Of a DNA stretch of 64,000 bases, positions 42,821 through 53,238 are shown one piece after another (within the stretch, counting starts at the first letter, position 1; the number at the start of each line of letters is the position of its first letter). The DNA comes from Promethearchaeia archaeon (GTDB taxonomy: Archaea; Asgardarchaeota; Lokiarchaeia; Sigyniarchaeales; SOKP01), in assembly GCA_029856145.1 (NCBI GenBank), contig JAHQWK010000023.1, positions 1-64,000 of the forward strand, in the 5' to 3' direction. The position numbers were made by a program, and so were the translations under genes. The notes beneath the pieces are model-generated. The model ran no database searches. It was given only the letters and a program-made list of their open reading frames with translations, and was not told the DNA's origin.

Positions 42821-44629
42821 TTATACTATTTCTTTCATTTTTTCAATATATTCTAAAGTCTGATGTCGAAAATATGTGTTATAAAGCTCTGCATACATCC
42901 CGCCTTTTGTCATCAACTCATCATGATTACCCTCTTCTACAATCTTCCCATGGTCAAGTACAATAATCCTATCTACATGGCGTACTGTCCAGAGGCGATG
43001 AGCAATTATAATTGATGTACGACCTTTTATCGTTTTTTGTAAAGCATCCTGAATTCGAGTTTCGGTGAAAGGGTCAACTGAGGCAGTGGCTTCATCTAAA
43101 ATAAGAATAGTGGGATTTTCTAATAGAACACGAGCAAAAACCACTAATTGACGCTGTCCCATCGAGATTAAACTTCCTCTTTCACCAGTTTTTGTTCCTA
43201 ATCCTCTTGACAAATCCTTTACCCAATCAGAGCCGCTTGTTGATTCCAAAGCATTATATACATCTTTTCTTGTAGCCTTTCTATTACCATATTTTATATT
43301 ATTTTCAATTGTATCTGCCCAGAGGAATGGAGTTTGTGGAATGATCCCTATCTGTTTTCTGTATTCCTTGAGATCAAAATTTCTTATGTTTATTCCATCT
43401 ATTAAAATATCACCCCCTTGAAATTCATAAAATCTCGCTAATAATTTTGCTAAGCTTGATTTTCCAGCACCAGTATGACCAACAATTGCAAGAGATTCTC
43501 CAGAATCAATCTTTAGACTGAAATTCTTGAAAACTTCTTTTGATTCTTCATATTTGAAGGAAAGATTTTTGAATTCAATTTCACCATTAAGTTTGAATGG
43601 TTTTATATTATCTTTTTGAACCACTAAAGGTATTGTATCAATGAGAGCAAATATCCTTTCTGATGCAGCCATACCCGTCTGGAAAGTAGGCCAAAAAGAT
43701 GCTAAAGTTAATAGAGGAAAGAACAGATATGTCAAACCTTGTATAAATAAACTAAACTCTCCCACACTTATACTATTTCCTAAAACACTAGTTCCACCAT
43801 AAAATATTAATAATGTTAATACTATTCCCTGTATGATACCTAATGAAGGAAATATTGCATTTAGTACAAAAGCTCTTCGTAAATTAACTCTATAAGATGT
43901 AGTATTGACTTCATTGAAATTATTATATAATTTATCCTCTTGTCGAAATGTTTTTGCTATTTGAATACCGGAAATACTTTCTTTAACGTATGCATTGACA
44001 GAAGCTAGCGCTCTTTGTCCTAAAAGTGTTTTTAATCGAGCTAATTTTCTAAAGGATAATGCTAAGACAAAAAATAGTGGAAAAGTGATGATAGTGATTA
44101 GTGTTAATATAAGATTGATGAAAGACATAATAATTAGCAAAAATATAATGACCAATATTGAAGAAATTAATTGAAGCGTTAAATCTACAGTTTGTCCGAA
44201 ATCCCGTGAATCAGTATTTGTCCTTGATACTATTTTTCCAATAGGATTTCGATCAAAAAATGAAAGATCGTGATTTAAAACAGCTTGTCCAGCATCTCGT
44301 CTTAGATCTAAAACAACATTTCCGATTACTTGTACAGAATATTTTACAGTAAAATAATTAAAAACCCAAGATAATAGATTTAGTATAAGAATAACACTTA
44401 ATAAGAAAAAGAGATAGGAAATATTTCTAATTGTTTCTAAATTATTAATTGCTAAACTAACAAGAACAGGCACAAAAGCATAAGTAAGTGAAGAAATTGT
44501 TAAGAAAAGAATCACGACTGCCATTGAGCGTTTATATGGGCGGAAATAATGAAAGATCCGTTTTAATAAAACCTTATCTCTATAAACTTTATCATAGCTT
44601 TCTGCTTCCAAGCCAATATACATTCCCAT
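42821..44629 (-). CDS. ABC exporter half-transporter, subunit 2 (canonical Walker B)
   Basis: 602 residues: six-helix transmembrane domain, then a nucleotide-binding domain. Walker A is GHTGAGKS (384-391), Walker B ILILDEATASVD with the catalytic Glu513, and the signature loop reads LISMGQRQ rather than LSGGQ. H-loop IIAHRL. Its ATG follows directly on the stop of the partner gene, so the two are translated together. The pair has the asymmetry of heterodimeric exporters such as TM287/288. Substrate unknown (lipid, peptide or drug). Confidence 0.92.
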   Translation of the reverse strand: MGMYIGLEAESYDKVYRDKVLLKRIFHYFRPYKRSMAVVILFLTISSLTYAFVPVLVSLAINNLETIRNISYLFFLLSVILILNLLSWVFNYFTVKYSVQVIGNVVLDLRRDAGQAVLNHDLSFFDRNPIGKIVSRTNTDSRDFGQTVDLTLQLISSILVIIFLLIIMSFINLILTLITIITFPLFFVLALSFRKLARLKTLLGQRALASVNAYVKESISGIQIAKTFRQEDKLYNNFNEVNTTSYRVNLRRAFVLNAIFPSLGIIQGIVLTLLIFYGGTSVLGNSISVGEFSLFIQGLTYLFFPLLTLASFWPTFQTGMAASERIFALIDTIPLVVQKDNIKPFKLNGEIEFKNLSFKYEESKEVFKNFSLKIDSGESLAIVGHTGAGKSSLAKLLARFYEFQGGDILIDGINIRNFDLKEYRKQIGIIPQTPFLWADTIENNIKYGNRKATRKDVYNALESTSGSDWVKDLSRGLGTKTGERGSLISMGQRQLVVFARVLLENPTILILDEATASVDPFTETRIQDALQKTIKGRTSIIIAHRLWTVRHVDRIIVLDHGKIVEEGNHDELMTKGGMYAELYNTYFRHQTLEYIEKMKEIV

Positions 44630-46468
44630 TTAGGAAACCTCTTTTTGATTAATTAGCTTATTGATATCAATATCAAATTTTTTTATAAATATTTTTTGAT
44701 ATTCTTCTGAAGATTTCAAGAGATCTTCATGAGTACCCATAGCAGAAATTTCACCTTTTTTCAAGACAATTATTAAATCCGCCCATCGAATTTGGGAAAG
44801 TCTATGTGTTATGAGAATTGTAGTTCTATCTTTAAGAATATTTCGAATTGCTCGTTGTATTTTGTCCTCAGTATTTGAATCGATTGCTGAAGTTGAATCA
44901 TCTAAAATGAGAATTTTTGGATCAGAGAGAAAAGCGCGGGCTATTGCTATTCTTTGCCGTTCACCCCCACTTAATTGAACTCCCCTTTCTCCTACATCTG
45001 ATTGATATTGATTTGAAAATTGACTAATAAAATCATTAGCTTGGGCTTCGTTAGCAACTTGAATGATTTCATCCATTGAGGAAGTTCTCCCAAAAGATAT
45101 ATTATTGAATATGGTATCAGAAAATAAGAAAATATCTTGCTCAATAAATGAAATCTGACTTCTTAATGATTCTAATGCATATTCTCGTATATCTAAATTA
45201 TCAATCAAAATTTTCCCTTCATTCACATCATACAAGCGAGAAATCAATTTAGTTAAGGTTGATTTTCCAGACCCAGTAGTTCCCACAAGTGCCACAGTTT
45301 GACCAGGTTGAACTTTAAAAGTAATATTTTTTAATATTGGTTTTTTACTTTCAGGATAGGTAAATGATACGTTTTCAAACTGGATTTCCCCTTTTATTAC
45401 TCTTGTAAAACCTTTTATATTTTCATCAATTTCAGTTTCTCTATTCATTAATTCAAGTAATCTTTCAGAGCTTGTAATGGCTAGTCGAATGATCGCAAAT
45501 ACAAAAATAGAGATAAAAGTTGGAAAACGTAATTGTACTATTAATCCATAATAAGCAATGATTTCTCCTATACTCATTAAATTTAAAAAATTCAAAATGA
45601 TGGCATGAGCAAATCCAAAGGTGATAACTATAGATAATACTAGGATTGGAAGATATTTTGCTTGAACTCTTCCTTGATCGATGTATGCATCTCGATACCA
45701 TTTAGCCTTTGAATAATATTTTTCTATTTCCTTAGCTTCCTGAACGGTAGCTTTAACCACTTCTATTCCAGTGAGAGTTTCATTTAATGTGGCATTCATC
45801 ATTCCAAATGATCCTCTCAATCTTCCTGTGATTGGTCCTAATTTACGAACATATGATCTTAAGAGGAATAAAAAGAGTACAGAAAATAATAAAGGGGCAA
45901 GTATTAATTGAGGCGGATAAAATATGATAATATAAATAAGAGGTACAATTAAAGAGGTAAATGATTCAAAAATCAAAGAAAGTGCGGGACTTATCAAAAA
46001 ATTAAGCATCCTAACATCATCTGTCACTCTTGCCATTAAATCTCCAATTTTTTGTTGCTCATGAAATGATTGACTCTTTCCTAAGAGATTTGTATAAAAT
46101 TCTCTCCTACAATCTCTCTCCATTCTTTGCGCGATGACTTCTCGTAACATGTAATTTGCCAACCTCATTATAGGTGTTCCCACACTTAATAGTAAGATAA
46201 TTGCAGTGTAAAAAGATAACGTAGAATAATTACCGATTAAAAAATCTGATATAGCATTTCCAATTATTACCATTATAATGGAAGATAGATTTGAAGTAAT
46301 TATAGTTGTAAACAAAACAATGATAAATAGGAGTTTATTTGAACCATGAAAAATATGCTTCAATATCCATCTTCGAGAACCTTTTCGACGAGCTTTCTCA
46401 AAAGGATCTTTTCCCGGAGAAAATTCAACATGTCTAGAGGTATTTGCTGGAAAAATTTTAGTAGTCAT
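44630..46468 (-). CDS. ABC exporter half-transporter, subunit 1 (degenerate Walker B)
   Basis: 612 residues: a soluble N-terminal stretch, six transmembrane helices and a nucleotide-binding domain. Walker A is GTTGSGKST and the signature is canonical LSGGERQR, but the Walker B end reads LILDDSTSAID, with Asp524 where the catalytic Glu is expected. Together with the partner's intact Glu and altered signature, this leaves one full ATP site in the heterodimer. No gap separates the two genes. Confidence 0.92.
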   Translation of the reverse strand: MTTKIFPANTSRHVEFSPGKDPFEKARRKGSRRWILKHIFHGSNKLLFIIVLFTTIITSNLSSIIMVIIGNAISDFLIGNYSTLSFYTAIILLLSVGTPIMRLANYMLREVIAQRMERDCRREFYTNLLGKSQSFHEQQKIGDLMARVTDDVRMLNFLISPALSLIFESFTSLIVPLIYIIIFYPPQLILAPLLFSVLFLFLLRSYVRKLGPITGRLRGSFGMMNATLNETLTGIEVVKATVQEAKEIEKYYSKAKWYRDAYIDQGRVQAKYLPILVLSIVITFGFAHAIILNFLNLMSIGEIIAYYGLIVQLRFPTFISIFVFAIIRLAITSSERLLELMNRETEIDENIKGFTRVIKGEIQFENVSFTYPESKKPILKNITFKVQPGQTVALVGTTGSGKSTLTKLISRLYDVNEGKILIDNLDIREYALESLRSQISFIEQDIFLFSDTIFNNISFGRTSSMDEIIQVANEAQANDFISQFSNQYQSDVGERGVQLSGGERQRIAIARAFLSDPKILILDDSTSAIDSNTEDKIQRAIRNILKDRTTILITHRLSQIRWADLIIVLKKGEISAMGTHEDLLKSSEEYQKIFIKKFDIDINKLINQKEVS

Positions 46469-46576
46469 TAATTTATTTTATGGTGTTTTGACGCTATAAA
46501 TTGTTTTAAAATTAGAATTAATTAATATTTAAGAGATTTTAGTTTATAATTTATTTCCAAACCACCAAATCCTTTC

Positions 46577-46768
46577 ATAAAATGGTGTGATAATCTAATT
46601 TATATAGAAAAAATTTTTCTCGTAAGACAAAATGAACTTGAAGAGCTTAAAAATTCGATAAATTGGTTAAATTACGAAGGATTAAATATAACAAAAAAAG
46701 GAGAATTAAATAAGTCGCTTGAAAAATTCAAAAAGATAAGAGCCCTGCTAAGGAACTATTTTAAGTAA
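46577..46768 (+). CDS. Possible small protein with non-standard start
   Basis: A 63-residue frame reading KWCDNLIYIEKIF, then QNELEELKNSINWLNYEGL and a basic helix to TAA 46766-46768. It looks coding but has no ATG, GTG or TTG start; ATA at 46577, about 30 bases after a TATA-like TTTATAAT (46543-46550), would suit a leaderless start. It may instead be the remains of a gene. Function unknown. Confidence 0.3.
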   Translation: MKWCDNLIYIEKIFLVRQNELEELKNSINWLNYEGLNITKKGELNKSLEKFKKIRALLRNYFK

Positions 46769-46932
46769 TTTATTGTTTTTTAGTAAAAATCTGAGTAGGA
46801 TGAATAATCCGTCGTGGAATCCTTTCCAAAAATTCATTTTATATTTCAGTATATTAACCCATTAATAATACTCCTTGATACCTATGAAATATTAAAGATA
46901 AATTTTAATATAATTAGTTTTATTAGATAATT

Positions 46933-47079
46933 GTGTCGGATAAAGATATTGCTTATGACGTCAGGTTGGAAGAAAAATTAGAGCTCATAAAATTACAAAT
47001 ATGGATTAACGAAGAGCTACAGCTTCAGCCTCGCCAATTTCATGAACTTATTATCCAAAACTATGTCAAAAAAGGTTAA
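46933..47079 (+). CDS. Small hypothetical protein, 48 residues
   Basis: GTG 46933 to TAA 47077-47079. The product (SDKDIAYDVRLEEKLELIK, then IWINEELQLQPRQFHELII) is an amphipathic, mostly helical, charged protein. It looks coding, but no family is recognised. The RAM-like gene ends 77 bases further on, on the opposite strand. Confidence 0.45.
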   Translation: MSDKDIAYDVRLEEKLELIKLQIWINEELQLQPRQFHELIIQNYVKKG

Positions 47080-47155
47080 AAAAATTAATTTTAAGAAATT
47101 TTTGATCATAAATTTCCCACTTCTTATAAAAATTTAATAATGGATTCATTTATTG

Positions 47156-47410
47156 TCAAAATGGATAATTCTTCTTAGTACTAATTAGAGTAGTCGTTGC
47201 CTCAATCCATTGAGATAATTCTAATTCAGTTCTACAGAATGAAACAATTTTATCTAAATCCTCAAGATTGTTAAAGAAGCACTCTACTAATAAATCCCAG
47301 CCCCCATATACTGGAGTAACATAATTAATCTGCCAATCTTCATTTGAATTGCTAGATTTTAAATCTTTTAGTTTTTCTGTAACTTTCCATTGCGTACCAA
47401 TGATTTTCAA
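47156..47410 (-). CDS. Stand-alone RAM-like (Lrp/AsnC effector) domain protein
   Basis: 84 residues from a TTG, ending in TGA. After an N-terminal part it has YVTPVYGGWDLLVECFFNN followed by a helix (LEDLDKIVSFCRTEL) and a last strand IEATTTLIST, the ferredoxin-like RAM pattern of Lrp-family effector domains, but with no helix-turn-helix. Such proteins may bind amino acids or modulate full-length Lrp proteins. It lies downstream of carAB, on the same strand. Confidence 0.6.
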   Translation of the reverse strand: MKIIGTQWKVTEKLKDLKSSNSNEDWQINYVTPVYGGWDLLVECFFNNLEDLDKIVSFCRTELELSQWIEATTTLISTKKNYPF

Positions 47411-47594
47411 TCGAATTAAAATGTATCCACGATAATAGATAAGTATTACACCTAATTTAATAAATGACTCAATAACTAAGAGAATTTCATAATAGAGATG
47501 ATTTGAAATTTAATTTTTAAAATTTTTCAAGATTATTATTAATAATTAATTTAAAGATTCTAAAACTTCATTTTTATTTTCTTTTCAATTTATA

Positions 47595-50500
47595 TTACCA
47601 ATACACTTCTTTTAATGTTTCATGGTACTCATTAAGAGATTTAATCTCAACTTTTTTCTTACGAACATTTTCAATAGCATCAATAATAGCTTTAGCAAGT
47701 TGTAGATTAATTATAACAGGAATATTATAATCTACGGCCATTCTCCTTATTTTATATTCATCTTCTATTATTGTTTTAAATAGTTCTTCTACTTTAGTAG
47801 GCATTGGAATATTAATTACCATATCTATATGGCCTTCTTGTAAGCACGCCATTATATTGGGTTCTTTTCCATACTCATGGACTTTATATAATTTTACTGC
47901 TTCAATTCCATTATTCTTCAAAGTTAAAGCTGTATCTTCTGTAGCAAAAATACTAAATCCAAGAGTTTTTAATTTTTTAGCAAGAGGAATAACTTGTTTC
48001 TTCAATTCATCTCCTCCTACAGAAATCAATACATTCCCTCCTTCGATTGGAATGTCCATTTCTGTAGCTTCTAAAGCTTTTACAAGTGCATCTTGAAAAT
48101 TATCTCCGATGATTCCGATCTCGCCCGTTGATGCCATTTCGACACCAAGCAGAAAATCAGCCTTGTCTAATCTCATAAATGAGAACATAGGGGCTTTTAT
48201 ACCAACAAATTCTCCATAAGGGAGTTTTAGAAGCCTTTCTGGAATTTTATTACCCATAATTACCTCAGCTGCTAATCTCATTAAGTTAATTCCTCTTGTT
48301 TTTGATACATAAGGCATACTACGACTTGAACGCAAATTACATTCAATTACATAAACGTCTCCATTTTTTACTAAATATTGGACATTAAATGGTCCTTGTA
48401 TTTTAAGTGCTAAAGCAATCTGATTTGTATATTTCTCTATTACCTCGATAACCTCTTTAGAAACCGTTTGAGGAGGAATTACCATAGTAGCATCTCCACT
48501 ATGGATACCTGCATTTTCTATATGTTCAACAATAGCACCTATTAATACATTTTCTCCGTCAGAAATACCATCACATTCAATTTCTCTGGCGTTAGTGAAA
48601 AATTTAGTTATAACAACAGGATATTCGCTCGAAACAGAAGCAGCAAGATCAAGCGTATCCCTAAGTGTTTTTTCATCATAAGAAACTCTCATAGCAGCAC
48701 CACTTAACACGTAAGAAGGTCTAACTAATACAGGATAACCTACTTCTGTAGCGAATTGTAAGGCATCATTTTTATCCGTTAATGTCTTCCATTCTGGTTG
48801 TTTTATATTTAATTGATCTAACAATGCACTAAATTTACTTCTATCTTCTGCCATATCAATTCTCGAGCCATGAGTTCCAAGAATTTTGAGATTTGTTTTT
48901 CTAAAAAATTCGGAGTATTTTGAAATTTTAGCTGCTAAATTATTTGCGATTTGGCCACCCGCAGATACGACAATACCAGTTGCTTTTTCAAGTTCACAAA
49001 TGTCAAGTACTCTTTCACCAGAAATTTCTTCAAAATATAATTTATCAGATATATCATAATCGGTAGACACAGTTTCAGGATTATAATTAATCATTATTGC
49101 TTGATCAATACCAAGTTTTTTTAAACCCCATAAACAGTTAACAGATCCCCAATCAAACTCAACTGAAGCTCCGATACGATAAGTTCCTGAACCTAATACA
49201 ATTACTTTACTGAGACTTGAGTCATTTTCTTTTTCGAAATCAATATCATGTTCCGAAGCACCATAAGTTAAGTATAAATAGTTAGTAATAGCAGGCCATT
49301 CAGCAGCTAAAGTATCAATTCGTTTAACATATGGTTTAATCCCCAACCTTCTTCTCATTTGTCTTATGAATATTGTATCAACACTCATAATTTTAGCAAT
49401 TTGACCATCAGAAAATCCATATCGTTTAGCTCTTTCTAACCAGTATCGTTTTTCATCATCCCTAGTCTCTAATAAATCAAGATCTTGAAGTTGACGTTCA
49501 ATGTCAATAATATTTTTCAGTTTATATAAAAACCACTTATCTACTCGTGATAAGCGATATATTTCATCAAGAGAAATACCTCTTTTTATTGCTTCAGTAA
49601 TCCTAAATACTCGTAAATCTGTAGGATTTCTTAAAGCATATTTTAATTCATTTATATCTTCAATTGGATCTAAATCATTTGCTACAAAACCTTTCATACC
49701 GATATCAAGCATTCTAATGGCTTTTTGTAAAACTTCTTCAAAAGTTCTCCCAATTGCCATTACTTCACCTACACTTTTCATCTGAGAACCTATTCTACGA
49801 TCGACTCTTTGAAATTTTGTCAAGTCCCATCTCGGAATTTTAAGTACTAAATAATCTAATGCAGGTTCGAAACAAGCGGTTGTAATTCCAGTAATCTTAT
49901 TTTTTAATTCTGGTAATGTGTATCCAATTGCTAGCTTTGCTGCTATATATGCTAATGGATACCCTGTTGCTTTAGATGCAAGTGCGGAAGATCTTGAAAG
50001 CCGAGCGTTTACTTCTATTGCTCTAAACTCTTTAGAAAAGGGATCTAGCCCGTATTGAATATTGCATTCTCCTATAATACCAAGGTTTCGAATGACTCTT
50101 ATAGAAGCTGAACGGAGCATATGGTACTCCTCATTTGTGAGGGTTTGGCTAGGACTTACAACAAGCGATTCTCCTGTATGAATTCCAACCGGATCGAAGT
50201 TTTCCATATTACAATTAATAAAACAGTTATCTTCAGAGTCTCTTACGACTTCATATTCTATCTCTTTCCAACCCCATATACTTTCTTCTATTAAAATCTG
50301 ATGTATTCTTGATTGAGCTAATCCTTTTTTTGCCATTCTTTCGAATTCTTTTATATTATCAACAATACCAGATCCCCTTCCACCCAATGTATACGCTACT
50401 CGTATCATACATGGAAATCCGATTTTTTTTACTGCTTTTAGTGCTTCACTATAAGAATTTACCGCCTGACTTTTACACACTTTAACATTTGATCCTTCCA

Positions 50501-50906
50501 TTGCTTTTACAAAAAGATCTCTATCTTCAGTAACTTCAATAGCTTCGATTGGTGTTCCAAGTACTCTTACATTATATTTCTCTAAAACTCCTGCTTCATT
50601 TAATTCAACACCTACATTTAAAGCAGTTTGACCTCCAAATGCTAATAAAACACCATCTGGCTTTTCTTTTTTTATTACTTCCTCTACGTATTTAACATTT
50701 ATTGGCAATAGGTAAACTTTATCAGATAATTCTGGATCTGTTTGGATTGTAGCAATATTTGGGTTAATTAGAATAGTCTCAATTCCTTCTTCTTTAAGTG
50801 CTTTTAATACTTGACTTCCAGAATAATCAAATTCCCCGGCTTGACCGATACGGATTCCTCCAGATCCTAAGACCAATGCCTTTTTTATTGTTTTATCTAA
50901 TGGCAT
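47595..50906 (-). CDS. carB: Carbamoyl-phosphate synthase large subunit
   Basis: 1103 residues from ATG 50906 (MPLDKTIKKALVLGSG); an upstream TTG-type frame reaching 50942 would overlap carA. Two ATP-grasp halves are seen (GSGGIRIGQAGEFDYSGSQ at the start; GSGTYRIGASVEFDWGSVN at mid-protein), and a C-terminal MGS-like allosteric domain (FSIFATEDTALTLKNNGIEA). It makes carbamoyl phosphate from bicarbonate, ammonia delivered from CarA, and two ATP, for pyrimidines and arginine. Four bases separate it from carA. Confidence 0.96.
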   Translation of the reverse strand: MPLDKTIKKALVLGSGGIRIGQAGEFDYSGSQVLKALKEEGIETILINPNIATIQTDPELSDKVYLLPINVKYVEEVIKKEKPDGVLLAFGGQTALNVGVELNEAGVLEKYNVRVLGTPIEAIEVTEDRDLFVKAMEGSNVKVCKSQAVNSYSEALKAVKKIGFPCMIRVAYTLGGRGSGIVDNIKEFERMAKKGLAQSRIHQILIEESIWGWKEIEYEVVRDSEDNCFINCNMENFDPVGIHTGESLVVSPSQTLTNEEYHMLRSASIRVIRNLGIIGECNIQYGLDPFSKEFRAIEVNARLSRSSALASKATGYPLAYIAAKLAIGYTLPELKNKITGITTACFEPALDYLVLKIPRWDLTKFQRVDRRIGSQMKSVGEVMAIGRTFEEVLQKAIRMLDIGMKGFVANDLDPIEDINELKYALRNPTDLRVFRITEAIKRGISLDEIYRLSRVDKWFLYKLKNIIDIERQLQDLDLLETRDDEKRYWLERAKRYGFSDGQIAKIMSVDTIFIRQMRRRLGIKPYVKRIDTLAAEWPAITNYLYLTYGASEHDIDFEKENDSSLSKVIVLGSGTYRIGASVEFDWGSVNCLWGLKKLGIDQAIMINYNPETVSTDYDISDKLYFEEISGERVLDICELEKATGIVVSAGGQIANNLAAKISKYSEFFRKTNLKILGTHGSRIDMAEDRSKFSALLDQLNIKQPEWKTLTDKNDALQFATEVGYPVLVRPSYVLSGAAMRVSYDEKTLRDTLDLAASVSSEYPVVITKFFTNAREIECDGISDGENVLIGAIVEHIENAGIHSGDATMVIPPQTVSKEVIEVIEKYTNQIALALKIQGPFNVQYLVKNGDVYVIECNLRSSRSMPYVSKTRGINLMRLAAEVIMGNKIPERLLKLPYGEFVGIKAPMFSFMRLDKADFLLGVEMASTGEIGIIGDNFQDALVKALEATEMDIPIEGGNVLISVGGDELKKQVIPLAKKLKTLGFSIFATEDTALTLKNNGIEAVKLYKVHEYGKEPNIMACLQEGHIDMVINIPMPTKVEELFKTIIEDEYKIRRMAVDYNIPVIINLQLAKAIIDAIENVRKKKVEIKSLNEYHETLKEVYW

Positions 50907-50910
50907 CAAT

Positions 50911-52044
50911 CTATAACTCCATAAATTCAACAAATTTATCAAATAGATATAAAGAATCTAAAGGTCCAGGGCAAGCCTCAGGATGGAATTGAACCGCAAA
51001 AATGGGTTTGGTTTTATGAATTAATCCTTCATTAGAATTATCATCAATATTTTTAAGGAATTCCTTAAAACCCCCCTTTTCAAAATCCTTAACACAGAAT
51101 CCATGATTCTGAGATGTGATATAACACTGATGAGTTTCTGGGTTTATAACTGTTTTATTTCCTCCCCTATGACCATATTTTAATTTATATGAAGAGCCAC
51201 CTGCTCCTAACCCAATGATTTGATTGCCTAAACAAATTCCCATAGTTGGAATATTATTTTTAATCAAATTTCTAGCAACTTCTATCGCACCTTTATACAT
51301 TGCAGGATCTCCTGGTCCGTTAGAAATGAACACACCATCTGGATTATATTTCATGATTTGATTATAATCATAGTTAAAGGGTACAAGAATGACTTCAATC
51401 CCTCTACCCACAAAATTTCTGAGAATATTGTTTTTAACTCCCAAATCTAACACAACAACTTTCCCTTTTGACTTTGGAGGTATAAATCTCTTAATATTAT
51501 TAGTTGACACCTCGCTTGCTAAATGTCTAAGATTTGGATCTTGAACTTTTTTGACTTCTTCTCTCAATTTATTTATATCAGGCTTTTCCCCTGGATTATA
51601 AACAGCAAGTAACCCTACTTGAACACCCTCTTCCCTTAAAATTTTGGTTAATGCTCTAGTGTCAATCCATTCAATTCCAGGAACATCTTCTTCAAGAAGA
51701 AATTCATTCAGAGTTTTTACACTTTCATAATGGCTTGGATTTTTACAACATTCATTAACTATATACCCACTTATTTTAATTGAATCTGATTCAAAATTTT
51801 TGTGAATTCCAAATTCATCTTTTTCCCAAGCGGGAACTCCATAATTCCCAACAAGAGGGTGAGTCATAACAACAATTTGGCCATGATATGAGGGATCTGT
51901 TAAAGTTTCATTATATCCAGCACCGGTAATTGTGGTGAAAACAATTTCTCCCCCTGCTTTTTTCGTCGCTCCAAAGCCGACGCCTTCAAAATACCTTCCG
52001 TCTTGAAGCATCAAAATAGCTGGTCTTTCTTTCTTATAAAGCAT
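50911..52044 (-). CDS. carA: Carbamoyl-phosphate synthase small (glutaminase) subunit
   Basis: 377 residues. The N-terminal CarA domain starts ILMLQDGRYFEGVGFGA. The class I glutaminase part has FISNGPGDP, the nucleophile in MGICLGNQIIGLGAG, a NHGFCV segment and QFHPEACPGPLDS. It releases ammonia from glutamine and channels it to CarB, whose gene follows directly. First gene of the carAB operon. Confidence 0.96.
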   Translation of the reverse strand: MLYKKERPAILMLQDGRYFEGVGFGATKKAGGEIVFTTITGAGYNETLTDPSYHGQIVVMTHPLVGNYGVPAWEKDEFGIHKNFESDSIKISGYIVNECCKNPSHYESVKTLNEFLLEEDVPGIEWIDTRALTKILREEGVQVGLLAVYNPGEKPDINKLREEVKKVQDPNLRHLASEVSTNNIKRFIPPKSKGKVVVLDLGVKNNILRNFVGRGIEVILVPFNYDYNQIMKYNPDGVFISNGPGDPAMYKGAIEVARNLIKNNIPTMGICLGNQIIGLGAGGSSYKLKYGHRGGNKTVINPETHQCYITSQNHGFCVKDFEKGGFKEFLKNIDDNSNEGLIHKTKPIFAVQFHPEACPGPLDSLYLFDKFVEFMEL

Positions 52045-52141
52045 TGACTCTTTTGTAATGTTCTTCTTTTAAATCCTTAAAATAAAGATAGCTAATCCTT
52101 TTTTTTAAGATTATTTATTAACTAGTTAAATAAAGTATAGT

Positions 52142-53233
52142 TTAAATAGAGCTACTTGGTGGTGGTGAGTAAGAAGAATATAATTCTTTTTTAATACTCT
52201 CCCCCTTTGCTTTAAGAAATTCTTGTATAGTGGTTTTTATTGATTGAATTATTGATTCCAGATTAATTTCCTCATAAGTATTAAACCATGAATAGTTTTG
52301 AGTTTTGAACTTTTCTAAATCTTTGGATTCTTGTAAAATTATTATATTCTGGTCAATTAAAAATGATGGATCTAATATATTCTCCTCTCCATCCTCTAGT
52401 TTTTTCACATTTAGGAGCATACACTCAAGTAAATCATCATAGAAAAGAAGTGGAATGTACTTTAACAATTTTGGTTTTATATTATCTAAAGATGAGTCTA
52501 GTTTTTCTAAGTTATCTGGTAAGCCAATTTCAGAAAGATCAAACACATCAAGATTTATGAGTTCTGGATGAAATTGTACCTGTTCTATTTTTTTCATTTT
52601 TTTACGGTATGTTGCTATTTTTTTAGTATACAATTTAACATGGATCTGCAAATGTGTTGTTTCAATTAATATTGAGTTTTCTTCTATTCTCTTTTCGCAA
52701 AGATGTTGAATATTTTTGCAATAGTTTGTTGCCGCAGTTATTAGATCTTCATCATTAAGTTTTGCTTTCAATAAATTATCAACATATGACTTTAAAAATG
52801 CTGAGAAATCATTCTCAAGGTCTAATAATTTAGCATACAGAAATTTTGTAGAATCCCACCATTTTTGTGCTTTTTTGGATGTAAGAGAAAGAGCAAATGT
52901 ATCAAAAGCACGAATTTCTGTGAAATTAATCAACTGTTCCACCCCATATTGAAGAAACATAGTAGGATTGATTATAGCATTGAGATCATCCATAAGTGAA
53001 AAAGAAAGGGGTTCTCTGGGACGAATTAAAAGAGATTGTTCACCATTAAATACACGATCCACTCTCATGGGGAGAGGCATAATTGGATTAGTAATGATCT
53101 TCTTTAATAGTGCCACATCGCGTTCCGATTCAAAACCTGTGAGATCAGGAGGAAAAACTTCTAAATAAAAGAAAAAAGGGGCAGCGTCATATTTGAACGT
53201 TTTAAATTTATTAATTGGTTTAAAAGAGATCAC
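52142..53233 (-). CDS. Hypothetical protein paired with a TetR regulator
   Basis: 363 residues from a GTG. Unrecognised. The first about 90 residues look strand-rich (AAPFFFYLEVFPPDLTGF, LPMRVDRVFNGEQSLLI); the middle is helical with long charged helices (HLQIHVKLYTKKIATYRKKMKK, residues about 200-221); the tail ends in a short proline/serine stretch PPPSSSI. It starts 5 bases after the TetR gene, so the two form an operon and the regulator may respond to a ligand related to this protein. Confidence 0.6.
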   Translation of the reverse strand: MISFKPINKFKTFKYDAAPFFFYLEVFPPDLTGFESERDVALLKKIITNPIMPLPMRVDRVFNGEQSLLIRPREPLSFSLMDDLNAIINPTMFLQYGVEQLINFTEIRAFDTFALSLTSKKAQKWWDSTKFLYAKLLDLENDFSAFLKSYVDNLLKAKLNDEDLITAATNYCKNIQHLCEKRIEENSILIETTHLQIHVKLYTKKIATYRKKMKKIEQVQFHPELINLDVFDLSEIGLPDNLEKLDSSLDNIKPKLLKYIPLLFYDDLLECMLLNVKKLEDGEENILDPSFLIDQNIIILQESKDLEKFKTQNYSWFNTYEEINLESIIQSIKTTIQEFLKAKGESIKKELYSSYSPPPSSSI

Positions 53234-53238
53234 CTACG

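Noticed and set aside
50907..50942. Upstream extension of carB
   Set aside because: It would overlap the end of carA; MPLDKTIKKALVLG at 50906 is the usual CarB start and leaves a 4-base gap.
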